Source: Polychytrium aggregatum
Lineage: Eukaryota; Chytridiomycota; Chytridiomycetes; Polychytriales
Reading direction: 5' to 3'
Length of the DNA: 64,000 nucleotides
Assembly: GCF_025602895.1 (NCBI RefSeq)
Contig: NW_026516310.1
Coordinates: 1 to 64,000 of the forward strand
Under the pieces are notes generated by a model that did not search any database, was not told where the DNA came from, and was given only the letters and a program-made list of their open reading frames with translations. The translations under genes and the position numbers were made by a program. This document shows positions 44,301 through 53,893 of the stretch, piece by piece; the first letter of the stretch is position 1; every line of letters begins with the position of its first letter.

Positions 44301-45019
44301 CCTCCTCCTCGACCGGATATTCCTCCTTCTACCTCCTCCACGGACAGCATCCCAGGTCGCCGGCCAACCTCGCAGTAGTCGGCACGACGGACCCAGTGGC
44401 CCAGTCCGTAGAGGAGATGCAAGCCACGGTCGATGTCGTCGTCGAGAACCTGAAGAAGGCGCAAGACAAAGCAAGTTACTATGCGAACCTTCACAGGACC
44501 GACATCCAGTACAACATCGGCGACCAGGTCCTGATCAATACGGCCACTTACCACTTCGACCACGACGACATCGACCCGTCCAAGCTCCAGCTACCCTACG
44601 TCGGTCCCTACAAGGTGTTGGAGAAGATTGGTTCAAATGGATACAGGTTAGAGCTCCCGTCCACCGTCAGATTCTCACCAGAGTTTCCCACGGCAGCCCT
44701 CGTCCCCTATAGGGCTCCACCTCCCGAACAGGTCCTGTATACGAACCCACCTGCTGACGAGAACGACGAGTTCGAGGTGGAAACACTTCGGGCCCACCGC
44801 ATGGACCGACGCTACACGAAGAACATGAAGAAAAGGCACCAGTTCCTCGTTAGCTGGACTGGCTACGACGACTCCTTCGACTCCTGGGAGCCGCTCGAAG
44901 TCCTCCTGGCTAATGCCCCCGACTCGCTGCTGGACTTCCTGGACGCCCACCCCAACACGCCAGAAGCAAACGAACTTACCAGGGTCTGTCGAGATCGCGT
45001 CCAGAGTCGAAAAATTTGA
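41204..45019 (+). CDS. pol: Pol polyprotein, family B (protease, RT, RNase H, integrase, chromodomain)
   Basis: 1,271 residues, one open frame. Protease DPGATNSHVS with Asp at about 111. RT about 320-500 with KLDLQRGFHQIR and YVDDILIAS (Asp near 461). RNase H TDWSESNSAIGG near 607. Integrase zinc finger about 825-870 (CDVCQRSK) and core triad Asp895, Asp961, Glu997, with the canonical 35-residue spacing of the last two. C-terminal chromodomain about 1190-1245 (FLVSWTGYDDSFDSWEPLEVLL). Expected product is a gag-pol fusion made by -1 frameshifting. Complete for a chromovirus, in contrast to the broken A pol around it. Confidence 0.94.
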   Translation: MPCQDKYHQPRENHRRQSHFLRPGKRPCDNSWGPSPLSTPASCRQPQTELEPHEKSSTRPHKEIPTSSSTHLIHSLKTSSHDLHVVKPHENPGLLVIDGEFHGTPVRVLIDPGATNSHVSEQLVHDLKLQTNTSDIQVSMPNGKSYPSRLLPQSPFQIHDYCAIMDFFTAPILWDVILGKNWLNAVNPRIDWPTNTVQFSHGGTTHTWVAAPIDKQTPLTIHELKSTYFIKSKVLRHIAQSSPVFICQITSEVINQESMNPEQATKNLTKIQTNLVSQYQDVFQDLTSLPPSRPGIDMSIKLEPNSKPTWSSLYQMPQEELERLKEELTRLLKIGHIQISVSPYGAPIFWVKQGEKFRLVFDYRALNRITIKDRTALPNMREMIDRLSKCKVFSKLDLQRGFHQIRISPDDTDKTAFRTKYGHFEWLVMPFGLANSPSVFQSAMNDVFRDVIDDYVFVYVDDILIASEDEAKHLEHLEEVFKRLRQYQLRVKPEKCSFFQNRVTYLGFDIGEGIIKVHPSRTEALENFPRPVTEHQLRSFLGLANTIMPFVPGLASLVGPLSSAIKSKSKNSMAPVEWNQDLISRFEQVRSLTPQALHMFDPSLDVHLHTDWSESNSAIGGWVGQDYDGDGVVKPVAFHSQKLHGPELNYSAYDGELLAITRHLEKFRGYLTGRKVHLHTDQKALRHILDSKNLNRRQQRAVATMLDFDLEIEWIPGSWNKVADALSRMPHNQSKEVQVSIINAIQAFGPDPTLLTDEIKSHYSQDAALSLIHQALTTNDPSVLKPWMRAQLHRFSLDNGVILFDGHRVCVAGGDLKRKIISQFHDSLCAAHPGTNVLLKSLAAHYHWPSMSKDVSSWVSHCDVCQRSKIRRQQAYGHFTKVPPPTRKMDVIAIDFILGLPAVTDPHSGKTYNTVTLFVDVLTKYVVLVPGSKNDTAQDVARQYFEDVFVHFGLAGTFVTDRDPRFRSAFWGRLSEILKTQLRIAFAYHHEAAGQVERFVPVVVEAIRCSAHTFKTNWLAQLPYVQFAINNHTSSSTGYSSFYLLHGQHPRSPANLAVVGTTDPVAQSVEEMQATVDVVVENLKKAQDKASYYANLHRTDIQYNIGDQVLINTATYHFDHDDIDPSKLQLPYVGPYKVLEKIGSNGYRLELPSTVRFSPEFPTAALVPYRAPPPEQVLYTNPPADENDEFEVETLRAHRMDRRYTKNMKKRHQFLVSWTGYDDSFDSWEPLEVLLANAPDSLLDFLDAHPNTPEANELTRVCRDRVQSRKI
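41273..41335 (+). promoter_or_regulatory. Candidate -1 frameshift signal, family B
   Basis: GGGAAAC (41273-41279) in the gag frame, 6-nt spacer, then GCGACAAC (41286-41293) pairing perfectly with GTTGTCGC (41328-41335); the gag stop (41313-41315) is in the loop. Relative to family A (GCGGCAAC/GTTGCCGC), a G-C pair has become A-T on both arms together, a compensatory change that supports the hairpin. Confidence 0.87.
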
Positions 45020-45052
45020 CCCAGGCGCGACCGCAAATTTTTCTGGGGGGGA

Positions 45053-45326
45053 TGTCAGGGTTCAAACCGCACTTTCCCACGGCTGGAACCAGGTGTGACA
45101 CGCTTCCCGATCCAGCATGCCTGACCGCGTTTGGGGTACACGAGCGCGTCTGTCCAGTCCCGTTTATTGTTCCCACAGTCATGTACCATGAGAAACCAGA
45201 TAAATAAACCACTTCCCTCGCCCGGCCCTTCCCAGGCGAGTGAACCTCTCCCAAGCTTCTTGCCCAGTCTCCACGACCCCGTTCCTCGCTCCACGACCCC
45301 GTCCTTCCCAGTCCCAGACCCTAACA
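45053..45326 (+). repeat. 3' LTR of element B
   Basis: 274 bp, apparently identical to 40005-40278, preceded by TTTTTCTGGGGGGGA and followed by cagat and the rest of the A2 LTR. Confidence 0.95.
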
Positions 45327-45475
45327 CAGATAAATAGCCCGCCTTCGCCCGCTCATGTTTCTGGTCATCACCTTCGACCCCAGACACACTTGACTCTAGA
45401 TCCTAGACTCGCTAAGATCAATAAAACCCTTCTCTATCTTCTTCTTTTGACTTCCTCTTGATCCCGTGATCTGAC

Positions 45476-46534
45476 ATGGTAGCATCGGACGATCCCGCCG
45501 TCAATGCCCGCCTCCAGGCCCTTGAGCAACTCTCGCTCGAGGACCGCGCCCTGGTCCTCTCCGCCCTGACCGCCCAGCCGAATCTCCCCACCGTCCCTCC
45601 CGGTTTCAAGCGTCCCAAGATCCCGCTCCCCGACGCCTTCACTGGCGAGCGTAAGGCTGCTGTCGTTGACGAGTTTGTCTTCTCAATGACCGAGTACATT
45701 GCCTTCCACAGTCTCGATGACGCCACCGCCGTCGCCACCGTCGCCATGAACCTCAAGGGCAAGGCCAAGACCTGGTGGCGCCTCTGGTCCCAGGGCAAGC
45801 AACTCGACAACCTGACCCCGGCCGCCGTCCTGTCCCTCGTCCGCGACACCTTCCTTCCGTCCACCTCGCTGCGCACCACCGAGGATGAGTTCGAAGCACT
45901 GCGCCACACCGGCTCCGTCGAGCAGTTCAACTCCCGTTTCCGCGATCTCCTCCTCGAGCTGCCCCACTTCAGCAACAACCGCCAGAACCTGCAGCGTTAC
46001 CTCACCAAGCTCAAGCACAGGGTGCGCATCGAAGTCGAATGGAAGCTTGACTCCAACGCAGCCACCCTCGAAGATGCCATGGCCCTCGCCGAGCGATACG
46101 AGTCCATCATGGGTCAATCGCAGCCACTGATGCAGCAGCCCTCTCGCGCTCCGATCCGGGACCAACCCTTCCGCGAGCTCCCGTTCCAGCGACCTCCTCT
46201 CTTCCGCGCTCCACCTGGCCAGCCGCAGTTCCGCCCAATGGTCCGTCCTCCTCGTCCCGCCTTCCAGCCAACCCAGCCTCCCGCACGTGACCCCAACGCC
46301 ATGGACCTCGACAACGTCGACATGCGCCCGATCAAGAAGCTCACCGACCGCGAGAAGGAGTATCTCCGCCGTAACGGAGGCTGCTTCCGCTGCCGCAAGT
46401 TCGGCCACATCGCCTCGCAGTGTCCCTTGAACCAGCCCCGCATCAACGCCATCGTCGAGACCGCCGACCAGGCCACCTTCTACGAAGATCAGGGAAACGA
46501 CGAGGCGGCAACCCCTGGATCCTACGACCTCTGA
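45476..46534 (+). CDS. gag: Gag polyprotein, family A2 unit 7
   Basis: 352 residues, identical in translation to the other array gags; CCHC knuckle at 303-316; start at the LTR/primer-binding-site ATG. Its LTR promoter has been split by element B, so transcription from its own 5' LTR may now depend on the B 3' LTR just upstream (inference). Confidence 0.93.
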   Translation: MVASDDPAVNARLQALEQLSLEDRALVLSALTAQPNLPTVPPGFKRPKIPLPDAFTGERKAAVVDEFVFSMTEYIAFHSLDDATAVATVAMNLKGKAKTWWRLWSQGKQLDNLTPAAVLSLVRDTFLPSTSLRTTEDEFEALRHTGSVEQFNSRFRDLLLELPHFSNNRQNLQRYLTKLKHRVRIEVEWKLDSNAATLEDAMALAERYESIMGQSQPLMQQPSRAPIRDQPFRELPFQRPPLFRAPPGQPQFRPMVRPPRPAFQPTQPPARDPNAMDLDNVDMRPIKKLTDREKEYLRRNGGCFRCRKFGHIASQCPLNQPRINAIVETADQATFYEDQGNDEAATPGSYDL

Positions 46535-49500
46535 AGGACCCGGCGAGTTGCCGCCACCCGACTCCGACCCCCGACGCTGAACTATTGACTCTCGCCACCG
46601 GACCCCACCTGATCAACTCTCTCATCGACGAACCCCACCGCATTGCCGCCAATCACGGCAAGGGACTGCTTGTGATCGACGCCACCCTCAACGGCTCCCC
46701 GATCACCGTCCTCATCGACCCTGGTGCGACTAACTCGCACATCTCCGAGACCCTCGCCTCGACCCTCGACCTTCGAACCAAGACCACCGCCAACGCCGTC
46801 ACGATGCCCAACGGCAAGTCCTTCCCGTCCTCCGTCACCGATCCCGTCGACCTCACCATCCACGATTACCACGCCCGCATCAACCTCTTCACCGCGCCAC
46901 TCACCTGGGACGTCATCCTCGGCAAGAACTGGCTCGACCAGACCAACCCCGAGATCGACTGGCCCTCCAACCGAATCAAGTTCTCGATCGACGGGAAGCA
47001 CCACACTTGGACGGCATCGCGACCCGACTCCGGAATGCCACTCACGACCCTCGAACTCCGATTCCAGTACCACATGTCGACCCAGCAGATCAACGCACTC
47101 GCCTCGACTCCCGGCGCCGTGTATGTTTGTACTCTGAGCAGTGACTTGAATACAGTTGCTGTTGAACCCTACGACCCCGTTGCCCAACTCGCCCGTGTCC
47201 TCGAACCACTGACCCCCGAACACCGATCCATCATTGCAAAGTACCGCGATGCCTTCAACGAACTCAAGGAACTCCCGCCTCACCGACCCGGCATCGACAT
47301 GAACATCCGACTCGACGACTCTGCCAAGTCAACTTGGTCGTCGCTCTACCAGATGTCGGCCGAAGAACTCGCTCGACTCAAAGACGAACTCGACCGATTG
47401 CTCCGAATCGGCCACATCCGCAAGTCCGTCTCGCCCTTCGGCGCACCGATCTTCTGGGTCAAGCAGGGCGACAAGTTCCGACTCGTCTTTGACTTCCGCG
47501 CCCTCAACAAGATCACCGTCAAGGACCGCACCGCGCTGCCCAACATGCGCGAGATCATCGACCGCCTGTCCAAGTGCCGTGTCTTCTCCAAGCTCGACTT
47601 GCAACGCGGATTCCACCAGATCCGCATTGCCGACGCCGACACCCCCAAGACGGCCTTCAGGACCAAGTACGGCCACTTTGAGTGGCTTGTGATGCCCTTC
47701 GGCCTCGCCAACAGTCCCTCCGTGTTCCAAGCCGCGATGAACGACATCTTCCGCGAATACATCGACGATTTTGTGTTTGTCTACATCGACGACATCCTGA
47801 TTGCATCCGAGGACGAGGACCAGCACATCCGCCACATCGAACTGGTCCTCGACAAGATCCACCGACACGGCTTCAAGATCCGACCCGAGAAGTGTTCGTT
47901 CTTCAACTCGACCGTCACCTATCTCGGCTTCATCATCGGCGAAGGACGCATCCAAGTGCATCCCTCGCGCATCGACGCCATCAAGAACTACCCGCGACCA
48001 ACGACTGAACACGAACTCCGCAGCTTCCTCGGCTTGACCAACACCATCATGAGCTTTGTCCCCGGCTACGCTGCCCTCGCCGGTCCACTCTCGACACTGA
48101 TCACCACCCGCTCTGCCAACTCGACCAAGTCCGTCGTCTGGGACGACAACGCCATCGCCGCCTTCGAGCAGCTCAAGTTGCTCTCGCCTCAGTCGCTGCA
48201 CATGGTCAACCCGGACAAAGACATTCACCTCTTCACCGACTGGTCCGAGTCAAGCGCATCGATTGGTGGATGGATCGGCCAGGACATGGACGGATCCGGC
48301 ACAGTGCGCCCCATCGCCTTCAACTCGCAGAAACTGCACGGATCCGAGCTCAACTACTCGCCCTACAACGGCGAGTTGCTGTCGATCACCCGCCACCTCG
48401 ACAAGTTCAAGAACTACCTCGTCGGCCGCAAAGTCTTCCTCCACACCGACCAGAAGGCGCTCAAGCACATCCTCGACTCCAAGACCCTCAACAAGCGCCA
48501 ACAGCGAGCCATCGACACGATGCTGGACTTTGACCTCGAGATCCAGTGGATCCCCGGCTCGTGGAACAAGGTCGCCGACGTGCTCTCGCGCACACCGACA
48601 GCCATCTCCAAGGCCGTCCAAGTCTCGATCATCAACGCGATTGTCAACCTCGGACCCTCGCCCGACGATCTCTTGGACACCATCCGCACTCAGTACAGCT
48701 CCGACCCGATCCTGCCAGCACTGATCTCGGCCCTCCGCGACAACTCGACCGACGGACTCAAGCCGTGGATGAAGGCACAGCTGCACCGCTTCTCACTCCG
48801 ACACGGGATTCTCTACTTCGACTCGACCCGCATCTGCATCCCCGATAAGGACCTCCGCATCTCGATCATCAAGGACCACCACGACTCTGTCTGTGCAGCT
48901 CACCCCGGCACCAACACGCTCTACAAGGCCATCTCGACCCACTACTACTGGCCCGCCATGTCCAAGGACATTGCCGAGTGGGTCTCGCACTGCGACATCT
49001 GCCAGCGAGCCAAGATCCGACGACAACAAGCATACGGTCACTTCTCCCGGATCCCTGTGGCCACCCGCAAGATGGACACTGTCGCCCTCGACTTCATCCT
49101 CGGACTCACTCTCGGGACGCACCTTCAACTCGATCACGATCTTTGTCGACTCCCTCACCAAGTACGTCGTCCTGGTTCCTGGAAACAAGACCGACTCGGC
49201 CGAAGACGTCGCCCGCCAGTACTTCCGCGATGTCTTTGTGCACTTTGGACTCGCCGGCACTTTCATCTCCGATCACGACACACGCTTCCGGTCGGCCTTC
49301 TGGACAGGACTCAACGTTCTGCTCAAGACCGAACTCCGGATCGCCTTTGCCCACCACCACGAGGCCGCCGGACAAGTCGAACGCTTTGTGGCAACCGCCG
49401 CCGAGGCCATCCGCTGTTCGACTCTGGCCCTCGGCTCCCGCTGGATCGATCAAGTGCCGTACATCCAGTTCGCGCTCAACTCACACAACTCAGCATCGAC

Positions 49501-50212
49501 TGGACATTCGCCCTTCTTCCTGATGCACGGTCAGCATCCTCGCACTCCTGCCAACACCGACATCATCGCCGAGTCCAACCCCGCAGCACAGTCGATCGAG
49601 GAGATGCAAGCGACTCTGGACTTGGTCTCGGACAACATCGGCAAGGCCCAGGACCGGGCCCTGTACTACGCCAACCGACATCGACGCGATATCAGCTACG
49701 ACATTGGCGACCAAGTCCTGATCGACACGACCGCGTACCACTTCAGCACGGACGACGTCACACCCTCCAAGATGCGGATGCCGTACTTGGGACCCTTCAA
49801 GATCATCGAGAAGATCGGGACGACTGGATATCGACTTCGACTCCCGAGGACCCTCCGATTTACAACCGAACTCCCAGCTTCCGCCCTCGTCCCGTACAAC
49901 ACACCATCGACCGACCAACTTGTGTTTGACGAACCCGGACCCAACCACAACGACGAATCAGTGTTCGAAGCGATCATTGGACACAGGATCAACCGACGAC
50001 GTCGACTGCCTGGATATCGACACGAGTTCCTGCTCCGCTGGCAGGGATACGACCCATCGTACGACTCGTGGGCACCACTGGCCGAACTCTTGGATGGAGG
50101 ACTCGCAGACATCCACGACTTCCTCAGCCGCAACCGCAACCTTCCGGAAATGGACACACTGATCGACCTTTGCCAAGCACAAGTGCAACGCAACTCGGGA
50201 TCGAAAAATTGA
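46420..50212 (+). pseudogene. pol: pol of unit 7 (protease to chromodomain)
   Basis: Uninterrupted by other elements. Protease, RT, RNase H, integrase and chromodomain (about 49960-50130) are present in the usual order and match unit 4 nearly base for base. One break, the one shared across the array. Confidence 0.9.
46492..46555 (+). promoter_or_regulatory. Candidate -1 frameshift signal, unit 7
   Basis: GGGAAAC (46492-46498) and a 9-bp stem closing at 46547-46555, gag stop in the loop. Confidence 0.78.
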
Positions 50213-50246
50213 TGGTTTGACTTGAGCACAATTTTTCTGGGGGGGA

Positions 50247-50712
50247 TGTCACAGATCCCTCTCCCCGCTTGGCTGCACCGTCGCACTTGTGTCACTGTTT
50301 GCGTCGCACACTTTCCTTTTCCTTTGTCCTGTGACGCCTTTCCTTTTTCCTTGCTCTCATGTTGCACACGCCGCTCTGTGTTCCCTGCATTTGTCATCGA
50401 CCATGCATTAGTCAAACGCTGTGTCACCCGCATTTGTCAGCCACCGAGCATTTGTCAGACTTTCACATGTTTCTCCGGTTAGCCGCTGCTGCCTGGCTGC
50501 TGTCCCGCCGCCTCCGCTGCTTCGCCCCCGCTGCGGCAGGCTTCGCCTCCGGGATCGCCAGACAGATAAATAGCCCGCCTTCGCCCGCTCATGTTTCTGG
50601 TCATCACCTTCGACCCCAGACACACTTGACTCTAGATCCTAGACTCGCTAAGATCAATAAAACCCTTCTCTATCTTCTTCTTTTGACTTCCTCTTGATCC
50701 CGTGATCTGACA
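50247..50712 (+). repeat. A2 LTR shared by units 7 and 8
   Basis: 466 bp, A2 subtype, between unit 7 polypurine tract and unit 8 gag; the last LTR of the array in the window. Confidence 0.95.
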
Positions 50713-51770
50713 TGGTAGCATCGGACGATCCCGCCGTCAATGCCCGCCTCCAGGCCCTTGAGCAACTCTCGCTCGAGGACCGCGCCCTGGTCCTCTCCGC
50801 CCTGACCGCCCAGCCGAATCTCCCCACCGTCCCTCCCGGTTTCAAGCGTCCCAAGATCCCGCTCCCCGACGCCTTCACTGGCGAGCGTAAGGCTGCTGTC
50901 GTTGACGAGTTTGTCTTCTCAATGACCGAGTACATTGCCTTCCACAGTCTCGATGACGCCACCGCCGTCGCCACCGTCGCCATGAACCTCAAGGGCAAGG
51001 CCAAGACCTGGTGGCGCCTCTGGTCCCAGGGCAAGCAACTCGACAACCTGACCCCGGCCGCCGTCCTGTCCCTCGTCCGCGACACCTTCCTTCCGTCCAC
51101 CTCGCTGCGCACCACCGAGGATGAGTTCGAAGCACTGCGCCACACCGGCTCCGTCGAGCAGTTCAACTCCCGTTTCCGCGATCTCCTCCTCGAGCTGCCC
51201 CACTTCAGCAACAACCGCCAGAACCTGCAGCGTTACCTCACCAAGCTCAAGCACAGGGTGCGCATCGAAGTCGAATGGAAGCTTGACTCCAACGCAGCCA
51301 CCCTCGAAGATGCCATGGCCCTCGCCGAGCGATACGAGTCCATCATGGGTCAATCGCAGCCACTGATGCAGCAGCCCTCTCGCGCTCCGATCCGGGACCA
51401 ACCCTTCCGCGAGCTCCCGTTCCAGCGACCTCCTCTCTTCCGCGCTCCACCTGGCCAGCCGCAGTTCCGCCCAATGGTCCGTCCTCCTCGTCCCGCCTTC
51501 CAGCCAACCCAGCCTCCCGCACGTGACCCCAACGCCATGGACCTCGACAACGTCGACATGCGCCCGATCAAGAAGCTCACCGACCGCGAGAAGGAGTATC
51601 TCCGCCGTAACGGAGGCTGCTTCCGCTGCCGCAAGTTCGGCCACATCGCCTCGCAGTGTCCCTTGAACCAGCCCCGCATCAACGCCATCGTCGAGACCGC
51701 CGACCAGGCCACCTTCTACGAAGATCAGGGAAACGACGAGGCGGCAACCCCTGGATCCTACGACCTCTGA
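50712..51770 (+). CDS. gag: Gag polyprotein, family A2 unit 8
   Basis: 352 residues, identical in translation to the other array gags; CCHC knuckle at 303-316; start at the LTR/primer-binding-site ATG. Candidate frameshift heptamer at 51728-51734. Confidence 0.93.
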   Translation: MVASDDPAVNARLQALEQLSLEDRALVLSALTAQPNLPTVPPGFKRPKIPLPDAFTGERKAAVVDEFVFSMTEYIAFHSLDDATAVATVAMNLKGKAKTWWRLWSQGKQLDNLTPAAVLSLVRDTFLPSTSLRTTEDEFEALRHTGSVEQFNSRFRDLLLELPHFSNNRQNLQRYLTKLKHRVRIEVEWKLDSNAATLEDAMALAERYESIMGQSQPLMQQPSRAPIRDQPFRELPFQRPPLFRAPPGQPQFRPMVRPPRPAFQPTQPPARDPNAMDLDNVDMRPIKKLTDREKEYLRRNGGCFRCRKFGHIASQCPLNQPRINAIVETADQATFYEDQGNDEAATPGSYDL

Positions 51771-53893
51771 AGGACCCGGCGAGTTGCCGCCACCCGACTC
51801 CGACCCCCGACGCTGAACTATTGACTCTCGCCACCGGACCCCACCTGATCAACTCTCTCATCGACGAACCCCACCGCATTGCCGCCAATCACGGCAAGGG
51901 ACTGCTTGTGATCGACGCCACCCTCAACGGCTCCCCGATCACCGTCCTCATCGACCCTGGTGCGACTAACTCGCACATCTCCGAGACCCTCGCCTCGACC
52001 CTCGACCTTCGAACCAAGACCACCGCCAACGCCGTCACGATGCCCAACGGCAAGTCCTTCCCGTCCTCCGTCACCGATCCCGTCGACCTCACCATCCACG
52101 ATTACCACGCCCGCATCAACCTCTTCACCGCGCCACTCACCTGGGACGTCATCCTCGGCAAGAACTGGCTCGACCAGACCAACCCCGAGATCGACTGGCC
52201 CTCCAACCGAATCAAGTTCTCGATCGACGGGAAGCACCACACTTGGACGGCATCGCGACCCGACTCCGGAATGCCACTCACGACCCTCGAACTCCGATTC
52301 CAGTACCACATGTCGACCCAGCAGATCAACGCACTCGCCTCGACTCCCGGCGCCGTGTATGTTTGTACTCTGAGCAGTGACTTGAATACAGTTGCTGTTG
52401 AACCCTACGACCCCGTTGCCCAACTCGCCCGTGTCCTCGAACCACTGACCCCCGAACACCGATCCATCATTGCAAAGTACCGCGATGCCTTCAACGAACT
52501 CAAGGAACTCCCGCCTCACCGACCCGGCATCGACATGAACATCCGACTCGACGACTCTGCCAAGTCAACTTGGTCGTCGCTCTACCAGATGTCGGCCGAA
52601 GAACTCGCTCGACTCAAAGACGAACTCGACCGATTGCTCCGAATCGGCCACATCCGCAAGTCCGTCTCGCCCTTCGGCGCACCGATCTTCTGGGTCAAGC
52701 AGGGCGACAAGTTCCGACTCGTCTTTGACTTCCGCGCCCTCAACAAGATCACCGTCAAGGACCGCACCGCGCTGCCCAACATGCGCGAGATCATCGACCG
52801 CCTGTCCAAGTGCCGTGTCTTCTCCAAGCTCGACTTGCAACGCGGATTCCACCAGATCCGCATTGCCGACGCCGACACCCCCAAGACGGCCTTCAGGACC
52901 AAGTACGGCCACTTTGAGTGGCTTGTGATGCCCTTCGGCCTCGCCAACAGTCCCTCCGTGTTCCAAGCCGCGATGAACGACATCTTCCGCGAATACATCG
53001 ACGATTTTGTGTTTGTCTACATCGACGACATCCTGATTGCATCCGAGGACGAGGACCAGCACATCCGCCACATCGAACTGGTCCTCGACAAGATCCACCG
53101 ACACGGCTTCAAGATCCGACCCGAGAAGTGTTCGTTCTTCAACTCGACCGTCACCTATCTCGGCTTCATCATCGGCGAAGGACGCATCCAAGTGCATCCC
53201 TCGCGCATCGACGCCATCAAGAACTACCCGCGACCAACGACTGAACACGAACTCCGCAGCTTCCTCGGCTTGACCAACACCATCATGAGCTTTGTCCCCG
53301 GCTACGCTGCCCTCGCCGGTCCACTCTCGACACTGATCACCACCCGCTCTGCCAACTCGACCAAGTCCGTCGTCTGGGACGACAACGCCATCGCCGCCTT
53401 CGAGCAGCTCAAGTTGCTCTCGCCTCAGTCGCTGCACATGGTCAACCCGGACAAAGACATTCACCTCTTCACCGACTGGTCCGAGTCAAGCGCATCGATT
53501 GGTGGATGGATCGGCCAGGACATGGACGGATCCGGCACAGTGCGCCCCATCGCCTTCAACTCGCAGAAACTGCACGGATCCGAGCTCAACTACTCGCCCT
53601 ACAACGGCGAGTTGCTGTCGATCACCCGCCACCTCGACAAGTTCAAGAACTACCTCGTCGGCCGCAAAGTCTTCCTCCACACCGACCAGAAGGCGCTCAA
53701 GCACATCCTCGACTCCAAGACCCTCAACAAGCGCCAACAGCGAGCCATCGACACGATGCTGGACTTTGACCTCGAGATCCAGTGGATCCCCGGCTCGTGG
53801 AACAAGGTCGCCGACGTGCTCTCGCGCACACCGACAGCCATCTCCAAGGCCGTCCAAGTCTCGATCATCAACGCGATTGTCAACCTCGGACCC
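51656..53893 (+). pseudogene. pol: pol of unit 8, 5' part only
   Basis: Protease, reverse transcriptase and RNase H are present; integrase and chromodomain are absent because the unit ends at the E junction. Confidence 0.9.
51728..51791 (+). promoter_or_regulatory. Candidate -1 frameshift signal, unit 8
   Basis: GGGAAAC (51728-51734) and a 9-bp stem closing at 51783-51791, gag stop in the loop. Confidence 0.78.

Larger units (their letters stand above)
40005..45326 (+). mobile_element. Family B chromodomain Ty3/gypsy element, looks whole, nested in an A2 LTR
   Basis: 5,322 bp; two 274-bp LTRs that look identical, target duplication cagat, primer-binding site TGGTAGCATCGG, open gag (345 residues) and open pol (1,271 residues). 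No break is seen. B is related to A: similar gag and pol, the same primer-binding site and the same T-rich/G-run polypurine tract, although the LTR bodies differ. Identical LTRs indicate a very recent insertion. Confidence 0.95.
28976..45476 (+). mobile_element. Family A2 array unit 6, interrupted by element C and with its 3' LTR split by element B
   Basis: 5' LTR 28976-29441. Internal part 29442-31829 continues at 37302-39683 around a minus-strand C element (duplication caccg, 31825-31829 and 37297-37301). The 3' LTR, 39684-40004 plus 45332-45476, is split by element B. Net period is 5,236 bp. gag is open; pol has the shared break plus the insertion. Confidence 0.93.
39684..45476 (+). repeat. 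A2 LTR shared by units 6 and 7, split by element B
   Basis: Left piece 39684-40004 (321 bp) and right piece 45332-45476 (145 bp) add up to the standard 466 bp, with the cagat target duplication at 40000-40004 and 45327-45331. The break point is at the TATA-like GATAAATAG of the LTR. Confidence 0.95.
39684..50712 (+). mobile_element. Family A2 array unit 7
   Basis: 5' LTR is the split copy (39684-40004 plus 45332-45476), internal 45477-50246, 3' LTR 50247-50712. Net period 5,236 bp. gag is open; pol has the one shared break. By the silent positions compared, it groups with units 4, 6 and 8. Confidence 0.93.
1..53893 (+). repeat. Tandem head-to-tail array of family A2 Ty3/gypsy units sharing LTRs
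   Basis: Six LTR-led units begin at 4473, 15443, 20679, 28976, 39684 and 50247, preceded by a partial unit that runs off the left edge. Each unit is one 466-bp LTR plus 4,770 bp of internal sequence, and the 3' LTR of one unit is the 5' LTR of the next. Subtracting inserted elements and their 5-bp target duplications gives exactly 5,236 bp for all five complete units. The 352-residue gag translations of units 2, 4, 5, 6, 7 and 8 are identical. Normal retrotransposition gives an element with two LTRs and a target duplication, not LTR-sharing chains. I infer LTR-LTR unequal crossover, or integration and amplification of a one-LTR circle. Assembly expansion is a possible artefact, but four units carry a unique insertion that anchors them. 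Confidence 0.93.
50247..53893 (+). mobile_element. Family A2 array unit 8, right part missing at the E junction
   Basis: LTR, gag and pol up to the region after RNase H are present. The unit then stops at the E 5' LTR (53894) and does not resume on the other side of E, unlike all the nested insertions. This is the right boundary of the array. Confidence 0.93.

Noticed and set aside
15443-50712. Array as a pure assembly duplication
   Set aside because: Cannot be excluded from sequence alone. However, units carry distinct insertions with their own target duplications and differ at silent positions, so simple copy-paste of one unit is unlikely.
50919-51644. 241-codon minus-strand frame opposite each A gag
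   Set aside because: Antisense shadow of gag, present opposite every copy, with no domain.
1-53893. Regular repeats as a CRISPR array or bacterial element
   Set aside because: The unit is 5.2 kb of LTR retrotransposon with chromodomain pol. There are no short spaced repeats and no cas-like genes.
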